64,000 bases of DNA from Microthyrium microscopicum. Lineage: Eukaryota; Ascomycota; Dothideomycetes; Microthyriales; Microthyriaceae. The position numbers and the translations under genes are program-made. The stretch lies in assembly GCA_010405405.1 (NCBI GenBank), contig MU004240.1, positions 1,498,814-1,562,813 on the forward strand. Direction: 5' to 3'. The notes under the pieces are model-generated. The model was not told the origin of the DNA and searched no databases. It saw only the letters and a list, made by a program, of their open reading frames with translations. This document shows, in pieces, positions 20,127-31,843 of this stretch. Each line of letters opens with the position of its first letter. The stretch's first letter is position 1.

Positions 20127-22313
20127 ATGCTCACAGGCACAGGAAGGCGAAGCGCACTGCGCGCCGCCCAATCCGCTCGCCACTTTTCTAATACCACCCA
20201 GAATGCCTCCAAAGCTCCTGCCAGATCAGCTATACAAGCTGTCACATCAAAGACTACTACCGAAGTCTCGCGACGACCTCAAAGTACCGTCGCCACTTCC
20301 ACCGCAACCACAGACCGGCCCATCCCAAGTCCCGCTTTCAATAGGAACGACTCAAGACAAAATGAAATACAACCACTCAGGACTAGACAAACCCAACTGG
20401 ATCATTCTTTTGTAGGCATGACAGGAGGCCAGATCTTCCACGAGATGATGTTAAGACATGGTGTGAAGCACATTTGTGAGTCCGATTGCGTTCTGCTCTT
20501 GATGCAACTGCTAACGAGAATCAAGTTGGATACCCTGGTGGTGCTATTCTGCCCGTTTACGATGCCATTTTCAATTCCCCACATTTCGATTTTATTTTAC
20601 CGCGACATGAACAAGGAGCTGGCCATATGGCCGAAGGATATGCTCGAGCAAGTGGAAAGCCTGGTGTTGTTCTTGTCACATCCGGGCCTGGCGCCACCAA
20701 TGTTGTAACTCCCATTATGGATGCGCTCATGGATGGTACACCACTTGTGGTGTTCACTGGCCAGGTTGTAACTAATGCTATCGGCTCTGATGCTTTCCAG
20801 GAAGCAGATGTGGTTGGTATTACCCGGGCGTGCACCAAATGGAATGTCATGGTCAAGAATATCGCCGAACTTCCTCGTCGAATAAACGAGGCATTCGAAA
20901 TTGCTACCAGTGGTCGACCTGGTCCAGTTGTGGTAGACCTACCCAAGGATGTTACTGCTGGAACTCTTACAAAGGCTATTCCCTTCATTGGAGAAATACC
21001 AGCAAATCCTAGCGCGGCTACCCTGGTTGCTCGTGAGATGAGCCAAAAGCATCTACAAGACTCGATAAAGCGAACGGCCAATCTCCTCAATATTGCAAAA
21101 AAGCCAGTCATATACGCTGGACAGGGCGTTCTCTCTTCACCAGAGGGACCTAGGCTGCTAAAGGAGCTCTCAGATCTAGCGTGTATACCCGTAACGACAA
21201 CTCTCCAAGGACTTGGAGCCTATGACGAGCTGGATGACAAGGCACTTCACATGCTAGGAATGCATGGATCTTGCTTTGCCAACATGTCAATGCAGGAAGC
21301 TGATCTTATCATTGCCCTGGGAGCTCGTTTCGATGACCGTATTACGGGAGCCATCGCAAAGTTCGCCCCTGAGGCAAAGGCAGCCGCACTGGAAGGACGA
21401 GGTGGCATTGTACATTTCGAAATCATGCCCAAAAATATCAACAAGGTTGTTCAAGCAACAGAAGCCGTGGAGGGAGATGTTGTTACCAATCTTGCCCATC
21501 TCATCCCACATGTCAAGCCTGTAGCTGAGCGACCTGAATGGTTCGCACAGATCAACGACTGGAAAGCCCGGTTCCCATGGGCATATGAGAAAGAGACCCC
21601 AGGAGGAAAAATCAAGCCACAAACCATCATGACGACTTTGTCAGATATGGTTGAGCCACAAAAGGAGAACGTTGTCATCACAACCGGTGTAGGCCAACAT
21701 CAAATGTGGGCTGCTCAACATTACCGATGGCGTTATCCCCGGACCATGATCACTTCTGGGGGTGCTGGCACAATGGGCTACGGTCTACCAGCAGCTATTG
21801 GTGCAAAGGTTGCGCGACCCGAGGCCATCGTTATCGATATTGATGGTGACGCTTCATTCTGTATGACCCTTACAGAACTGTCAACCGCTGCCGAGTTCAA
21901 CATTGGCATTAAAGTAATCGTACTCAACAACGAAGAGCAAGGCATGGTCACCCAGTGGCAGAGTCTGTTCTATGATGATCGATTTTCACATACGCATCAA
22001 AAGAACCCAGACTTTGTCAAGCTAGCTGATGCTATGGGTGTCAAGGCCGATCGTGTATCGGAGCCGGAGAAGTTAAAGGAGAAGTTACAATGGCTGCTTG
22101 ATCAAGAGGGGCCATGCCTACTGGAGATTGTAACAGATCAGAAGATCCCAGTGCTGCCCATGGTGCCAGGTGGCAGCTCTCTGTCCGAGTTTATCATGTA
22201 TGATGAAGGTAAGCTTGAGATATTCCGATGCTTTCTTAGTGAAACCGTACTAACATGCTATAGTGAAAGAAAAGGCTCGCCGAGCTCAAACAAGAGAACG
22301 TTCAGGCCGGTAA
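20127..22313 (+). CDS. ilv2: Acetolactate synthase catalytic subunit, mitochondrial
   Basis: Exons are 20127-20475, 20526-22208 and 22264-22313, giving 693 residues. Introns are 50 and 55 bp. The first ~75 residues are Arg/Ser/Ala/Thr-rich with almost no acidic residues, a mitochondrial targeting sequence. The enzyme is the ThDP/FAD-dependent acetohydroxyacid synthase that condenses pyruvate with pyruvate or 2-oxobutyrate, the first common step of valine, leucine and isoleucine synthesis. Motifs include GYPGGAILPVYDAI, RHEQGAGHMAEGYARASG with the catalytic Glu (about residue 145), SGPGATN, GRPGPVVVDLPKDV, and the ThDP/Mg motif from IDGDASFCMT to NNEEQGMV. The C-terminus is VKEKARRAQTRERSGR. 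Three Gcn4-type boxes upstream suggest cross-pathway control. The gene converges on the Rab gene. Confidence 0.97.
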
Positions 22314-22729
22314 TTTGGTTCATAGAAGGTGATTATGTGTTTGGCATGCTTTCGTATATTACAAAAGTAATGGCTATACCGATGTTCGATATGAATCCAA
22401 GTAATTGGCGCAATTCGCTCATATTTGCTGGACAACTTGAACAAGGATAGCATTTCAATGGTTGTTATTAGCTACCACAGTCCTCAGATCTGCATAGTTC
22501 TGAGTAGAGTCGAAGAACATCGGTCTCTTGTACCAAGTATGATAAACAGCATTATGATTTTACACTAAAGATTTCAATGCCGCTGTATGAATCGCTCAAT
22601 GCTTCTACCCATGATATCCAACGCCTTTGAGAGCAAACGCTATAGTGATCCTCGCAGCCCATGCATGTTACTCGCTGTGTATGTTATGCCTTCCAAAGCC
22701 CAAAACGCCGTATAATCCAAAGATGTCGC
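22314..22729. other. Shared 3' intergenic region between ilv2 and the Rab gene
   Basis: This is a 416-bp convergent gap. Nothing is seen beyond likely 3' untranslated sequence of both genes. Confidence 0.6.
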
Positions 22730-23674
22730 TCAACAACATCGTCCACTCTTGCTTCTCCCCTCAACCTCTGTCTCTGCCTCAGCCGGCGCAGCAGGAAATT
22801 GCGGCAACCCATACCAACTCCTTCTCTTATCATGCATTCCAATCCGAAAACTCCCACCCGTCGCGGGTCCATACACAGGCCCACCCATATCAGAACCTCC
22901 ATGCTCTCCACCACTCGCCACATCACTCATCCCACTCTCCTCCGCCAGTCTAGCCTCCAATCCCGCCCTCGCACTCCTCTGCTCCACCAACCGTCTCGTA
23001 ATCACCCGAAACACCTCCTCCACGCCCTCGCCCGTCGACGCACTAACCTCATGACAGCTATCCCAGCCCACATCGAGTCCCCAAAACCCCATACTCGACC
23101 GATTACTCGCCGGACTCGCCAATGGTTCCGCCGGACTCTTCGCTGGCCCTAGCAACCCACCACTCCGCGCACTCCCTGGTGTAGGCAGTAATAACGGCGT
23201 CACGGCAGAGCTAGGCGGATATAAATGCTGCGCCGCAAACGCAACTACACTCTCAAAACTAACCGCCCTACACCCTGGATCCACCGCCACCAAATCACTC
23301 TTTGTGCCGACAATATGTAACACCGTATCACTCGGTAGACTCGCTTGCAATTCCGTCAACCAATGCGCCATCTCCTGAAAAGACTGCGGATTCGTAATAT
23401 CATAACACAATAACGCTGCGTTTGCGCCGCGATAGTAGAGTTTGCTGATGGACCGGAATCGTTCTTGCCCGGCCGTGTCCCATATTTGCAGGCGCACGGT
23501 TGTGCCGGAGTCAATGTCGACGACGCGTTTGGTTAGGAAGGAGGCGCCGATTGTGGAGGGGATGGAGGGCGAGGGGACGAAGTGGGTGTGGCAGAAGCGG
23601 TGGACGAGGGAGGTTTTGCCTACTCCTTGGCCGCCGAGGACGACGATTTTGGCTTCGATTGAGGGAGTTGCCAT
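22730..23674 (-). CDS. Rab5/21-like small GTPase with a long insert
   Basis: A single exon of 314 residues. G1 is GGQGVGKTS (~14-22), the switch I region is PSTIGASFLTKRV, and G3 is WDTAGQERFRSISKLYYRGA, all typical of Rab GTPases of endocytic type. G4 is GTKSD instead of NKxD, a tolerated variant. G5 is EVSAST. Between G4 and G5 lies a ~70-residue Ser/Pro/Gly insert (about 135-205), and after G5 comes a ~100-residue variable tail ending GRCC, a double-Cys geranylgeranylation signal. The usual Rab is ~200-220 residues, so this one is long. It probably acts in vesicle traffic on endosomal membranes. GC content is higher than in its neighbours. I cannot assign a specific Rab. Confidence 0.88.
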   Translation of the reverse strand: MATPSIEAKIVVLGGQGVGKTSLVHRFCHTHFVPSPSIPSTIGASFLTKRVVDIDSGTTVRLQIWDTAGQERFRSISKLYYRGANAALLCYDITNPQSFQEMAHWLTELQASLPSDTVLHIVGTKSDLVAVDPGCRAVSFESVVAFAAQHLYPPSSAVTPLLLPTPGSARSGGLLGPAKSPAEPLASPASNRSSMGFWGLDVGWDSCHEVSASTGEGVEEVFRVITRRLVEQRSARAGLEARLAEESGMSDVASGGEHGGSDMGGPVYGPATGGSFRIGMHDKRRSWYGLPQFPAAPAEAETEVEGRSKSGRCC

Positions 23675-24347
23675 GTCGCTGAAGGAGGGAGGGTGGATAA
23701 AGGAGGGTGGCCTGATTTGTGTTTACAGGTGGTGCATGCTGCTGGTTCTGTTTGACGAGGTGTAATGACGTCGATTTGATGAGGAGGGAATGTTACTTCA
23801 GGAGTGAAGATATTTTGATGCTTATCAGGAGTGTTTTCAGAGCTAGGCGGAGGTTTAAAAGAGCGTGGGATGGACTGTATGTAAGTTGGAGGAGGAGGGT
23901 GTGGTGCTCGGCTGTTGTTGTTGAAGGATCAAGCATCAGCATCACTCTGCATCAGCCTCGCTTCTAATCCTCAAGGTTTATACCCCACAACAAGCAATAT
24001 ATTTCCAGCAAATCCATCAATGAACCATTACTGGTTCGCTAATCTCGGAATCTTTGGTAAGTTCCCGGTTTTATTATCTGGGCAGTCCTGGGAAGCTGGG
24101 AAAGATCCATAATTTCCCCAGATCAACCTGTGAACCTCTCCTTTGTTGCGTTTGCTCATCATCGCGAATCTGTGACACCTGCGAATCAAGTCCTTTCGAT
24201 CAAATGTCATCATTTGCCATAAGAATTTATTATTGGAATTCACTAACTGCAAACAGCACCTTTTTTTCAATACTCGGATCGTTTTCAGGCAACTTCTGAA
24301 CCGTAATTGATGCTGTCGACCATGATGGCCGTCAGCCCTGAGCAAGC
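23675..24347. other. Intergenic, no gene supported
   Basis: This 673-bp stretch holds the Rab promoter and the 3' end of the coiled-coil gene. An ORF at 24028-24345 lies directly downstream of the coiled-coil stop. It could only be reached by an extra splice at a GTAAGC overlapping that stop. I judge it non-coding. Confidence 0.5.
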
Positions 24348-26846
24348 TTACTTGTATGAGTCGTATATTCGATCGTCGTGTACGTCCAGCGCAGCCCTCG
24401 TCCTGTCGAACGAGCTCGGGATTCCATGAAGACGAGATTTTCCTTTGCTGATCAGGTCAGAATTGAATCTATCGTCGTCTTCTGATGAGAAAGTCGCGCT
24501 TCCATGTTCACGCTCGTGGCCATTATTGGCACTTCGTCGACCGTCGACCCAGCCATTCTCGTCGAGGGTAGCTGACGAATGTCTGGAAGAAGCCAGAGTT
24601 CCGTGTTCATGTCCATCGGCGTTGTTGGCAGCCTCTTGAGGGTGGATTCTATCCTCCTCCGCCAAGGCAATCCTCGACTGCTGGGAATAAGCCAGCGTTC
24701 CATGCTCACGCCCACCAGCGTGGTTGTCAGCGAGTTGAGAAACGACTCTATCATCCCTTCTCACATCAGACCTTGTCTCTTGGCGAGAAGTCTGAGCTCC
24801 ACGTACGCGATTTTCAGTGTTGTTGCCAGACAGCTGGCAGTCGACTCTATCGTCTTCTGCAATAGTCCTCGTCTGGGTCATGAAAGTTTGGTTTCCTTGC
24901 ATGCGCTTTTTATCTGGATTATCAGCGAGCTGAGAGTCTCCATTCTTGCGGAAACTCTTTATCCCCATCTTCCGGAAGCCTAACATTTGTTTAAAATAAT
25001 GTCCCTCCCCGTTCTCAGCCTTCTTCTCCTGCTCACTGGCTGTCTCGGAAACGGCCAATTTCGTCGCTAGCTGCTCAACCAGCTCACTGTCTTCATCTTT
25101 GCTTCTGGAACTGGCGTTCTCGGAAGGCAAATTCCCATCAAGGATGACCTCAGATTGACAGAGAATCTTCTTCTCATGGTACTTTTGTCCGTAATCGTCG
25201 CCATATTTGACAAAAGCTGGAAATCTGGTAAAGGCGATGTTGTGTTTCCCATCTCGGATGCTACCGTCAGCAGTTCTTTGTTCTTCAATAACCTGTGAGT
25301 CGCGATTGAAGAAAGCGCCCGAAAATCTCTCGAAGGTGTATTGAGCGGGACCAGTTCGCATAGTGTAGTGAAGCAGGATTGCTTTCTCCATACACTTCTT
25401 GACCATAGAACGGAATCGCTCATATTTGAATCCAGCCTCTTCCTTGTTTACGTTATACCCTTGGAAAATGGCCCACGGAGCATACGGAGGGTCATTCTCC
25501 GGAAGTAGTCTGGCAATGAATCGATCGCTGACAGTTCTAGTCAATCTGTTTGTGACTTCGACCTCGTTTTCCTGAGCACTGAAGAATTGATTATTCAGCA
25601 TTTTGCGCAGATTGACGGTTTCTGCCCTCCAGCGAAAGAATCTCTGCATGATTTTGATCTCTATGTCTAATTTTGCGTCTGGTCATTTCATTAGCATGGC
25701 GAACTCGATCTGCAAGCTGCAATTACTTACCAGTAGTATCATCCTTGATCTTTTTATCCTTACATCTTTGACTCTCGGGACGTAAAGTACGATGTTGATG
25801 ATTCTCATGAAGTCTCTGAAGGAGCGATGACATATGGAGCTCAGTTGCCGCATATTCGTCGAGATCCTCATTTCTGATTTCGGAGCCATGGTCGTTTCTC
25901 GACCATCGACACATATTGCCCCTGAAATTGGCGTTGGCTTCCTCTATCACAAGGACAATCAGTTGTTTAGCGAGAATGTGGTCTATGACAGATAGTCCAG
26001 AGGTGTCTGATGATGCCTTGAAGTGTGGGCCATACACTTGTCGCATGTACTCCCAGCGGCTCTTGTGCTCTTCAGGTACCTCAAACTTGAGAAAGTTGAG
26101 GCATCCGATGACCTTGGCTCGAAGCTGTTTGTAGTCTTCAACCAATCGTCCTTCCGGCACACGATTCTCTTCCACGGTGCTCTTGAGATTGAAGACCATT
26201 TGACTCATCTTTCGGCATTCTTCTTCCATTTTGTTCTCAGCGAGTATGCGTAGATGACAGTTACGCTCACTGTCAAGCTCCATCATTTTGGCCCTCGAAC
26301 GTACGGCGTCGTAAGCCGCCTGGTACTTGCCCAGCATACCGGCAAGTCTCTGGCACTCTTCTTCGGCCTGCTCCACTCTCGTCTTGAGATACTTTTCCGT
26401 CTTCATAGAGTGTGCTAGCTTTTGCTCCAAATCTTTGACGTCTTGGCCCTTTTGCAGAGCAGCGCCACCCTTTTTGAGCATGTCCCAAGCTTGGTTGCCA
26501 GTGGACTGCGAAGTCTGCGGAGGCAGTTGTTCGTACCAAGCACCCTATCGTCGGTCAGTCAAGTCATTACTCAGTCGGATATTAATGTGTTGAATTACTT
26601 GAATTTTGAACCCCCCAAAGTAGTCGGGTTCAAAGTATCGACCTTTTCTCATCCAGTACATCGTGCCGTCGTCTGATCGAACTTGGATGAAGTTCTTTTG
26701 CTCTGCTTCAGATGGTCTACATGATGTTAGACACGTCCTGACCATGGAGACTTGTAGACTTACAGTTCTTCCAGTAGCTCATTCTTTGGCACACATACTT
26801 CCCATTGTGGCGGCATGGACACCTTTTGCAACTCTGGTGGCGGCAT
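24348..26846 (-). CDS. Uncharacterised coiled-coil protein with degenerate C-terminal repeats
   Basis: Not a family I recognise. Exons are 26764-26846, 26599-26716, 25731-26544 and 24348-25678, giving 781 residues. Introns are 47, 54 and 52 bp with clear donors and acceptors. An in-frame stop precedes the ATG. Residues ~1-85 hold aromatic-rich sequence (MYWMRKGRYFEPDYFGGF). Residues ~95-200 are a long charged coiled coil (DLEQKLAHSMKTEKYLKTRV, EEECQRLAGML). A globular middle follows (AKLDIEIKIMQRFFRWRAE, PPYAPWAIFQGYN). The last ~200 residues consist of five or six imperfect units of ~30 residues built on AxNNxxGHEHGTLAxSR with EEDRI-like spacers. There is no signal peptide or membrane segment, so it is probably cytosolic or nuclear. 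The function is unknown. Confidence 0.75.
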
Positions 26847-27899
26847 TCTGTATTCCCACGATCAAGAGATGATGAGTTCAGCTTTTTCAACCAAGGAAGC
26901 GAGCAGATTTCGAGCAGAAGCGATCGAAAGTGGGTGGACAATATGTTTTAATGACAGCAATGATCGTTCACGGTACCAGCTCTCTTACTCTCAACCGGCA
27001 TCTTTCATCCTAAAGTACTTTATTACTACAAGTTGAACACTGTATTTTCTTCATATGTCAACGGTACGGACTACTACTAGCCATGTGCCAACACGCTACT
27101 CCAACCCCAAGAGCCCTGTCTCTGGATGCCCAGCCTTGCACAACCGATTATTGATTTGCTTGTCACAACAACCCTCCGTAACTTATCTGTCTACTCTTCG
27201 CCCTCGCTGAGTTATCAATGGCTATATTGACGAATAGGAACGGTCTGAAACGTTGTCTGATCCATGGCGGCTTCGAGCCTAAATCCCGCACTTGCTCTAG
27301 CAAGCGAGTATGGACTTGGAGAACCTTCATTTCAGCACTGCGTCCCTATTCCTGTGGACGATACAAGGGTTATACGACTTCATTGATGATGTAACTCTCA
27401 TAAACCTGCCAAGCATCGAGGTCCATCAGGCTCAGCCAGAATATATCAGGCTGAACCAACACATTGGACAGCTTATATTATAGCAGTCTTTACCAAGAAA
27501 CGGCAAGCCATTATTACCGAGTTTCAAAGTTCTTGGAACGTTTTTTCTACTCTTCTTTGCTTGGCACAAGGTCATGCTTTGATGTTTGTGGGATAAGTCA
27601 GTTACGGTCCCAGAAAGTGATGAATATGCTCTTCCACCAACACCAAAAAAGAGAATGTTAATAGGTACGCCCAGGTCACGCCGAGTAATACGATTACCAG
27701 GCCCAGAATATGAGGTCTTGGAATCTTCTTACTGATATCACATATGCTCAAAATTCCATATGTTATGGGTCCCACTTTCGAGACTCACATATACTGGGAA
27801 TTTAAGTATAGTCATGATCTGATTCCCACACCATCTATGTGAGAACGATCACTTCTAATAAATTCTGTTTCTACGCCATTACAGCTTCTTACAAAAACC
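26847..27899. other. Divergent intergenic region, no gene seen
   Basis: This 1,053-bp region lies between the coiled-coil gene and the Hsp70-like gene, both transcribed away from it. Short ORFs only (for example 27464-27661) with no protein-like features. Confidence 0.6.
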
Positions 27900-29997
27900 A
27901 TGGCCAATAACAGACTCACCATCGCTGTTGACTTTGGCACAACATACTCAGGTGTCGCCTACAGCAATCCTTCTGATGAATCAAAAGATCCTATTCTTAT
28001 CAAAGACTGGGGCAGTGGTCCTACTTCCGACAAAGTCCCAACTGTACTTCGCTACAATGGCTCAGACAAAATTGGTGGCGTGCTGGGCATGAAATGGGGA
28101 TTTGAAGTGAAACACCATGAGAGAAGACAGGAATGGTTCAAGCTTGTAAGCTCTTGTGCCATTATTTTGCTACAAGTATCTTACTTCAGTATAGGCTCTA
28201 GATCCCATGATTTACAAAGCAGAGAACTGCGTAGACATGACTCAAAGCTATGAACACGATCTAGCAGATCCGCCCGACTACAGCAGATCTGCCACCAAGA
28301 TGTGTACCGACTATCTCACTGCTCTGCGTAAACAGACTCAGAAGGCCTTGGAAAAGTCCTATGGAGCGTCTGCGCTTAGGACCAGACAGATCGACTGGGT
28401 CATTACAGTGCCCGCTGTGTGGTCCATGAAAGCCAAAGCGGACACTCTGAAATGCGCCCAGGAAGCTGGCATTGGAGCTGGATCGAAAGTTACTATCGTT
28501 TCAGAGCCAGAAGCTGCCGCTGCGTATGCGCTGCAAACAATTGAACCGATGACTCTGAAAGAAGGCCATAACTTCGTCGTGTGCGATGCTGGGTAAGGTT
28601 ACACTTTGTCACTGACAACAATCTTGATCTGAAAGGTATATGCTAATGTTTACATAGTGGTGGAACTGTTGATCTTATCACATACCGACTTCTCAATCTT
28701 TCACCCTTGGAAGTCGAAGAGAGTGCCATCTCGAGCGGCGGCAAGTGTGGTGGCACCTTCGTGAACCGAATCTTTGAGAAAATGGTCATGCAGCGAATCG
28801 GCGAGAAATCCGGCCTCACAGATATCGGAAAGCATCAGATGTTACAGCAATTCGAGCAAGATGCGAAAAGAGATTTTCAAGACACTGGTGACCCAAATGA
28901 GGCCTGGTATTTGCCAGTCCCTGGTGCAGCGAATAGCTCCAGTGCCAGAATCTCTGGCGGGAGCTTGATTGTCTCCGTGGCCGATATGAAAAAGTGTTTT
29001 GACCCTGTCGTAGACGAGGTGATTAAGCTTGTCAATACACAGATATCAGGCATTGTAGGACCCAGCAAAGAGGTCAAAGCTGTTGTCTTAGTTGGTGGAT
29101 TTGGAGGTAGCAGATATCTTCAACAGAGGCTTCGAGACGCCATCGCTCCTATCGAGCTTCTTTGCCCTGCCAATCAGTAAGTGAACTCTGCAGAATCAAC
29201 AGAGTTTGGTACTAACGACCACAAGATGGGGAGCTATAGCACTTGGTGCTGTGATCCAAAGCGTTGCGTCCCGTGTATCAGCACCTGTTGGTAACTGGAG
29301 CGTAACCACCCGCAAGGCCACGAGCAGCATGGGCGTTGAGATTAGAATGCCATTCAATAAAGCTCTCCACCATGAGAGTCGGAAGTATTGGTGTCCCATC
29401 GAAGCAAAGTCCATGTGTCACGGTTTGATGCAGTGGTTCGTTGAGAGAGGCCACAATCTCTCATCTAAAGAGCCCAAAGTATATCCGTTCTATCGGCATA
29501 TCAGAAGCAATGCAAGCCTTAAGATTACAACAGCGGTAAGCAGCTGTCCCGCGCTTAATGTGTAGCGAGACCCATGGGATAAAGCTAATATCGATAGACG
29601 CAATATTCACTTTCCGAGATGGCACCAATGTATTCCGATATATGTAAGTCCCAATCACGAAAATTCGGTATAAGGAAAAGTTAATAAAGCGGTAAAAAGC
29701 TATTCGTAAGCACACTGCTCTAAAGGTCGATCTCACGCCTGTCAAGCACAAGTTGACCAAGATGATTGGCGCCGACAAGAAGGAATACTACCGAATCAAC
29801 TACGATATTCTGGCTACCTTCCATTCTGGTAAGATGATCAGATTCTCGTTCGGTTCAAGACTAATACTAATTCTTTTAGCACACATTGAGTATCAATGGC
29901 GATACGCTGGTACGTTCTACTGACATTCTACAGCATATGAGCTATACTAACTTGCAAAGGACAAGTTTTTGGTACTGTCAATTGCAACTATATCTGA
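27900..29997 (+). CDS. HSPA12-like atypical Hsp70
   Basis: Eight exons: 27900-28145, 28195-28592, 28658-29176, 29226-29535, 29598-29643, 29700-29828, 29880-29909 and 29960-29997, giving 571 residues. Exon 7 is only 30 nt. The N-terminal ATPase fold shows the phosphate-1 motif AVDFGTTYSGVAYS, then the connect/phosphate-2 region VCDAGGGTVDLITYRL and the adenosine motif VVLVGGFGGSRYLQ. SSGGKCGGTFVNRIFEK and the ITVPAVWS lead-in are typical of the divergent HSPA12 group that is expanded in filamentous fungi. The canonical substrate-binding domain and EEVD tail are absent. They are replaced by ~180 residues ending IEYQWRYAGQVFGTVNCNYI. The protein is probably cytosolic. Its chaperone activity is uncertain because the peptide-binding part is not conserved. 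Confidence 0.9.
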
Positions 29998-30409
29998 CAG
30001 AAACGTCACAAACCTGCTGTTTAGTGGGTGGTAGGCATATGCTCAGCCAAGAGCTTGGTTTTAAGGACCTCGGACTGTGTTTCCTTTTCCAATGTAATGA
30101 AGCAATGAATGTAGACAGATCGAAGTGAGATTCACATTGACACGATTTCCCACGCATGCAGTACTCCAAATCGAAATGGATATCATATGTGAGATGAATA
30201 AATTAGTAGAAAATTTCTGTAAACAAAGTTCCAGAAAAGGAGGGTCTGACCATTTGGTAAACCATTCAAGCAAGCCCCAAAACCTTATTCCAAACCTTAA
30301 AAACCTTAAATCCCCACCCTAACGCGACCCATGAACGCGTCTCCCTCACAAACTCAACACCACACCCATCTCCAATCCCACACCCCATACTCCATAATAC
30401 AACCACACC
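29998..30409. other. Intergenic, promoter of nse1
   Basis: This is a 412-bp gap with an A/C-rich leader directly before the nse1 start. I see no other feature. Confidence 0.6.
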
Positions 30410-31437
30410 ATGGATCCCTCCTACAACTCAACCCACCGCGCCCTCCTCCAAGCCTTCTTCGCCCACACCACCCTCCCCACCGCCCACCTCCCCGCCCTCC
30501 TCTCCTCCATCCACACCGCCGCCGACCCCGACCGCCCCACCCTCCCCGCCGACATAACGCAGCCCGACATTGACGCCTCCATCGCCAGCGTCAACGCCGC
30601 AATCGCCCCCTTCGACTATGAGATCCGCTGCGTGCACCACCAGTCCTCCATGAGTCGCGCGGACTCTGAAGCAACGTATGTGATCGTCAACTGTACGAGT
30701 GATCCCAGCACACAGCTCGCGACGCGCTTTAATGCGGATGAGGTGAAGTTTGTGAGACGGGTGTTGGATCTGATGTTCGATAAAATGAATTTTGAGGGTA
30801 GGGAGGTTTGTGCCGTTAGACCGAGTGAGGCGTTAAGGGTGGCGAAGGTTAGGGATAGTGTGGGGGGTACGCAGATTGAGACGCTGAATGGTGAGGGGGT
30901 TGGTGGTGGGGTGGCTAGTAGTCTTAAATTGGACCAGGCGGAACGTGTGCTTGAAGAGTTGAAGCAGGAAGGTTGGCTGGAACTTTCGGAGGCGGGCTTT
31001 CTTAGTCTGAGTGTGCGCGCGTTGGCGGAGTTGGGAAGGTGGTTGGTGGAGGTTTATAATGATCCGGAGGCGGAGGAGGATGAGTGGCAGCGGATTAAGA
31101 CTTGTGAGGGGTGTAAGCAGATTGTCACGATTGTAAGTTTTCACTGCGAGCGGAGGGAGCAGCAACAAACAACCCCTTGCTATGATACAGGATGATATGG
31201 AGACTGTCACTGCAGTTTGAGGAATCACTAACAAATGTCCAGGGCCAACGATGCGAAAATCAAGAATGTCTATGCCGAATGCACGATTTCTGCGCAACAG
31301 CCTTCTTCCGCGGCCAAAGTCCAAAGTCCTGCCCTTTCTGTAAGACGACATGGGAAGGCAAAAGCTTTGTAGGCGAGCGAGCGGCAGCCAGAGATCCAAT
31401 GGCTGGTCGACGGATAACGACGACTTCTCGACGATAA
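30410..31437 (+). CDS. nse1: Smc5/6 complex subunit Nse1 (RING-like E3 component)
   Basis: Exons are 30410-31132 and 31243-31437 with a 110-bp intron carrying a CACTAAC branch, giving 305 residues. The N-terminal winged-helix part includes ALLQAFFAHTTLP, and the second wing region is KLDQAERVLEELKQEGWLEL followed by GFLSLSVRALAELGRWLVEV. The C-terminal variant RING begins CEGCKQIVTIGQRC, then C..CRMHDFC and CPFCKTTW. These are the spaced Cys/His ligands characteristic of Nse1. The subunit binds Nse3 and Nse4 in the Smc5/6 complex, which acts in nuclear DNA repair and recombination. The intron splits the RING just after its first Cys pair, so the second exon is essential. The first exon is very C-rich at its 5' end. 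Confidence 0.93.
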
Positions 31438-31843
31438 GGGGGCGCGAGGACAGAAAGTTGAGAATATTCATTCATACCTTGCTACGATATAATACGATCA
31501 CGACATGGAAGGAAGGAAGGATGAGGTTAGACGATACAATGATATACCAAACAATCATGGGGCCGAGTCATGCAGACACCACAATAACATTCACCAGCAT
31601 CATTCATGCGAGAAGGGAGTGGATAAAAAGTAATTAGACTAATAATTCCAGGCTGGTCACAACACGACCGCCGTTACCTATGCGATATTAAATATCGCAT
31701 AATTGTAATGCGAGAAAACGCACCTTCCATCAATCAATTCATAAATACAAAGGGTGCTACCAGTCTATCGAGTGTAACCCAACCGAAAACTCCTCATGAA
31801 CCTCATGAATGCAAAAATAAAGTGTTCCTTGAATTGGTCGTGT
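31438..31843. other. Convergent 3' intergenic region, nse1 / sip5
   Basis: This 406-bp gap shows a short near-palindrome around TGCGATATTAAATATCGCAT at 31680-31699, a possible hairpin between two converging genes. Nothing else is seen. Confidence 0.5.

Noticed and set aside
22661-23152. 163-codon Arg/His/Thr-rich plus-strand ORF
   Set aside because: Antisense shadow of the GC-rich Rab GTPase gene. It has no protein-like features.
24028-24345. 105-codon ORF just downstream of the coiled-coil gene
   Set aside because: It would require splicing from a GTAAGC overlapping the natural stop. No acceptor restores a conserved or repeat-like sequence.
30833-31471. 212-codon minus-strand ORF
   Set aside because: Antisense to the nse1 exons, including the RING exon. 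The sense strand has clear family motifs.
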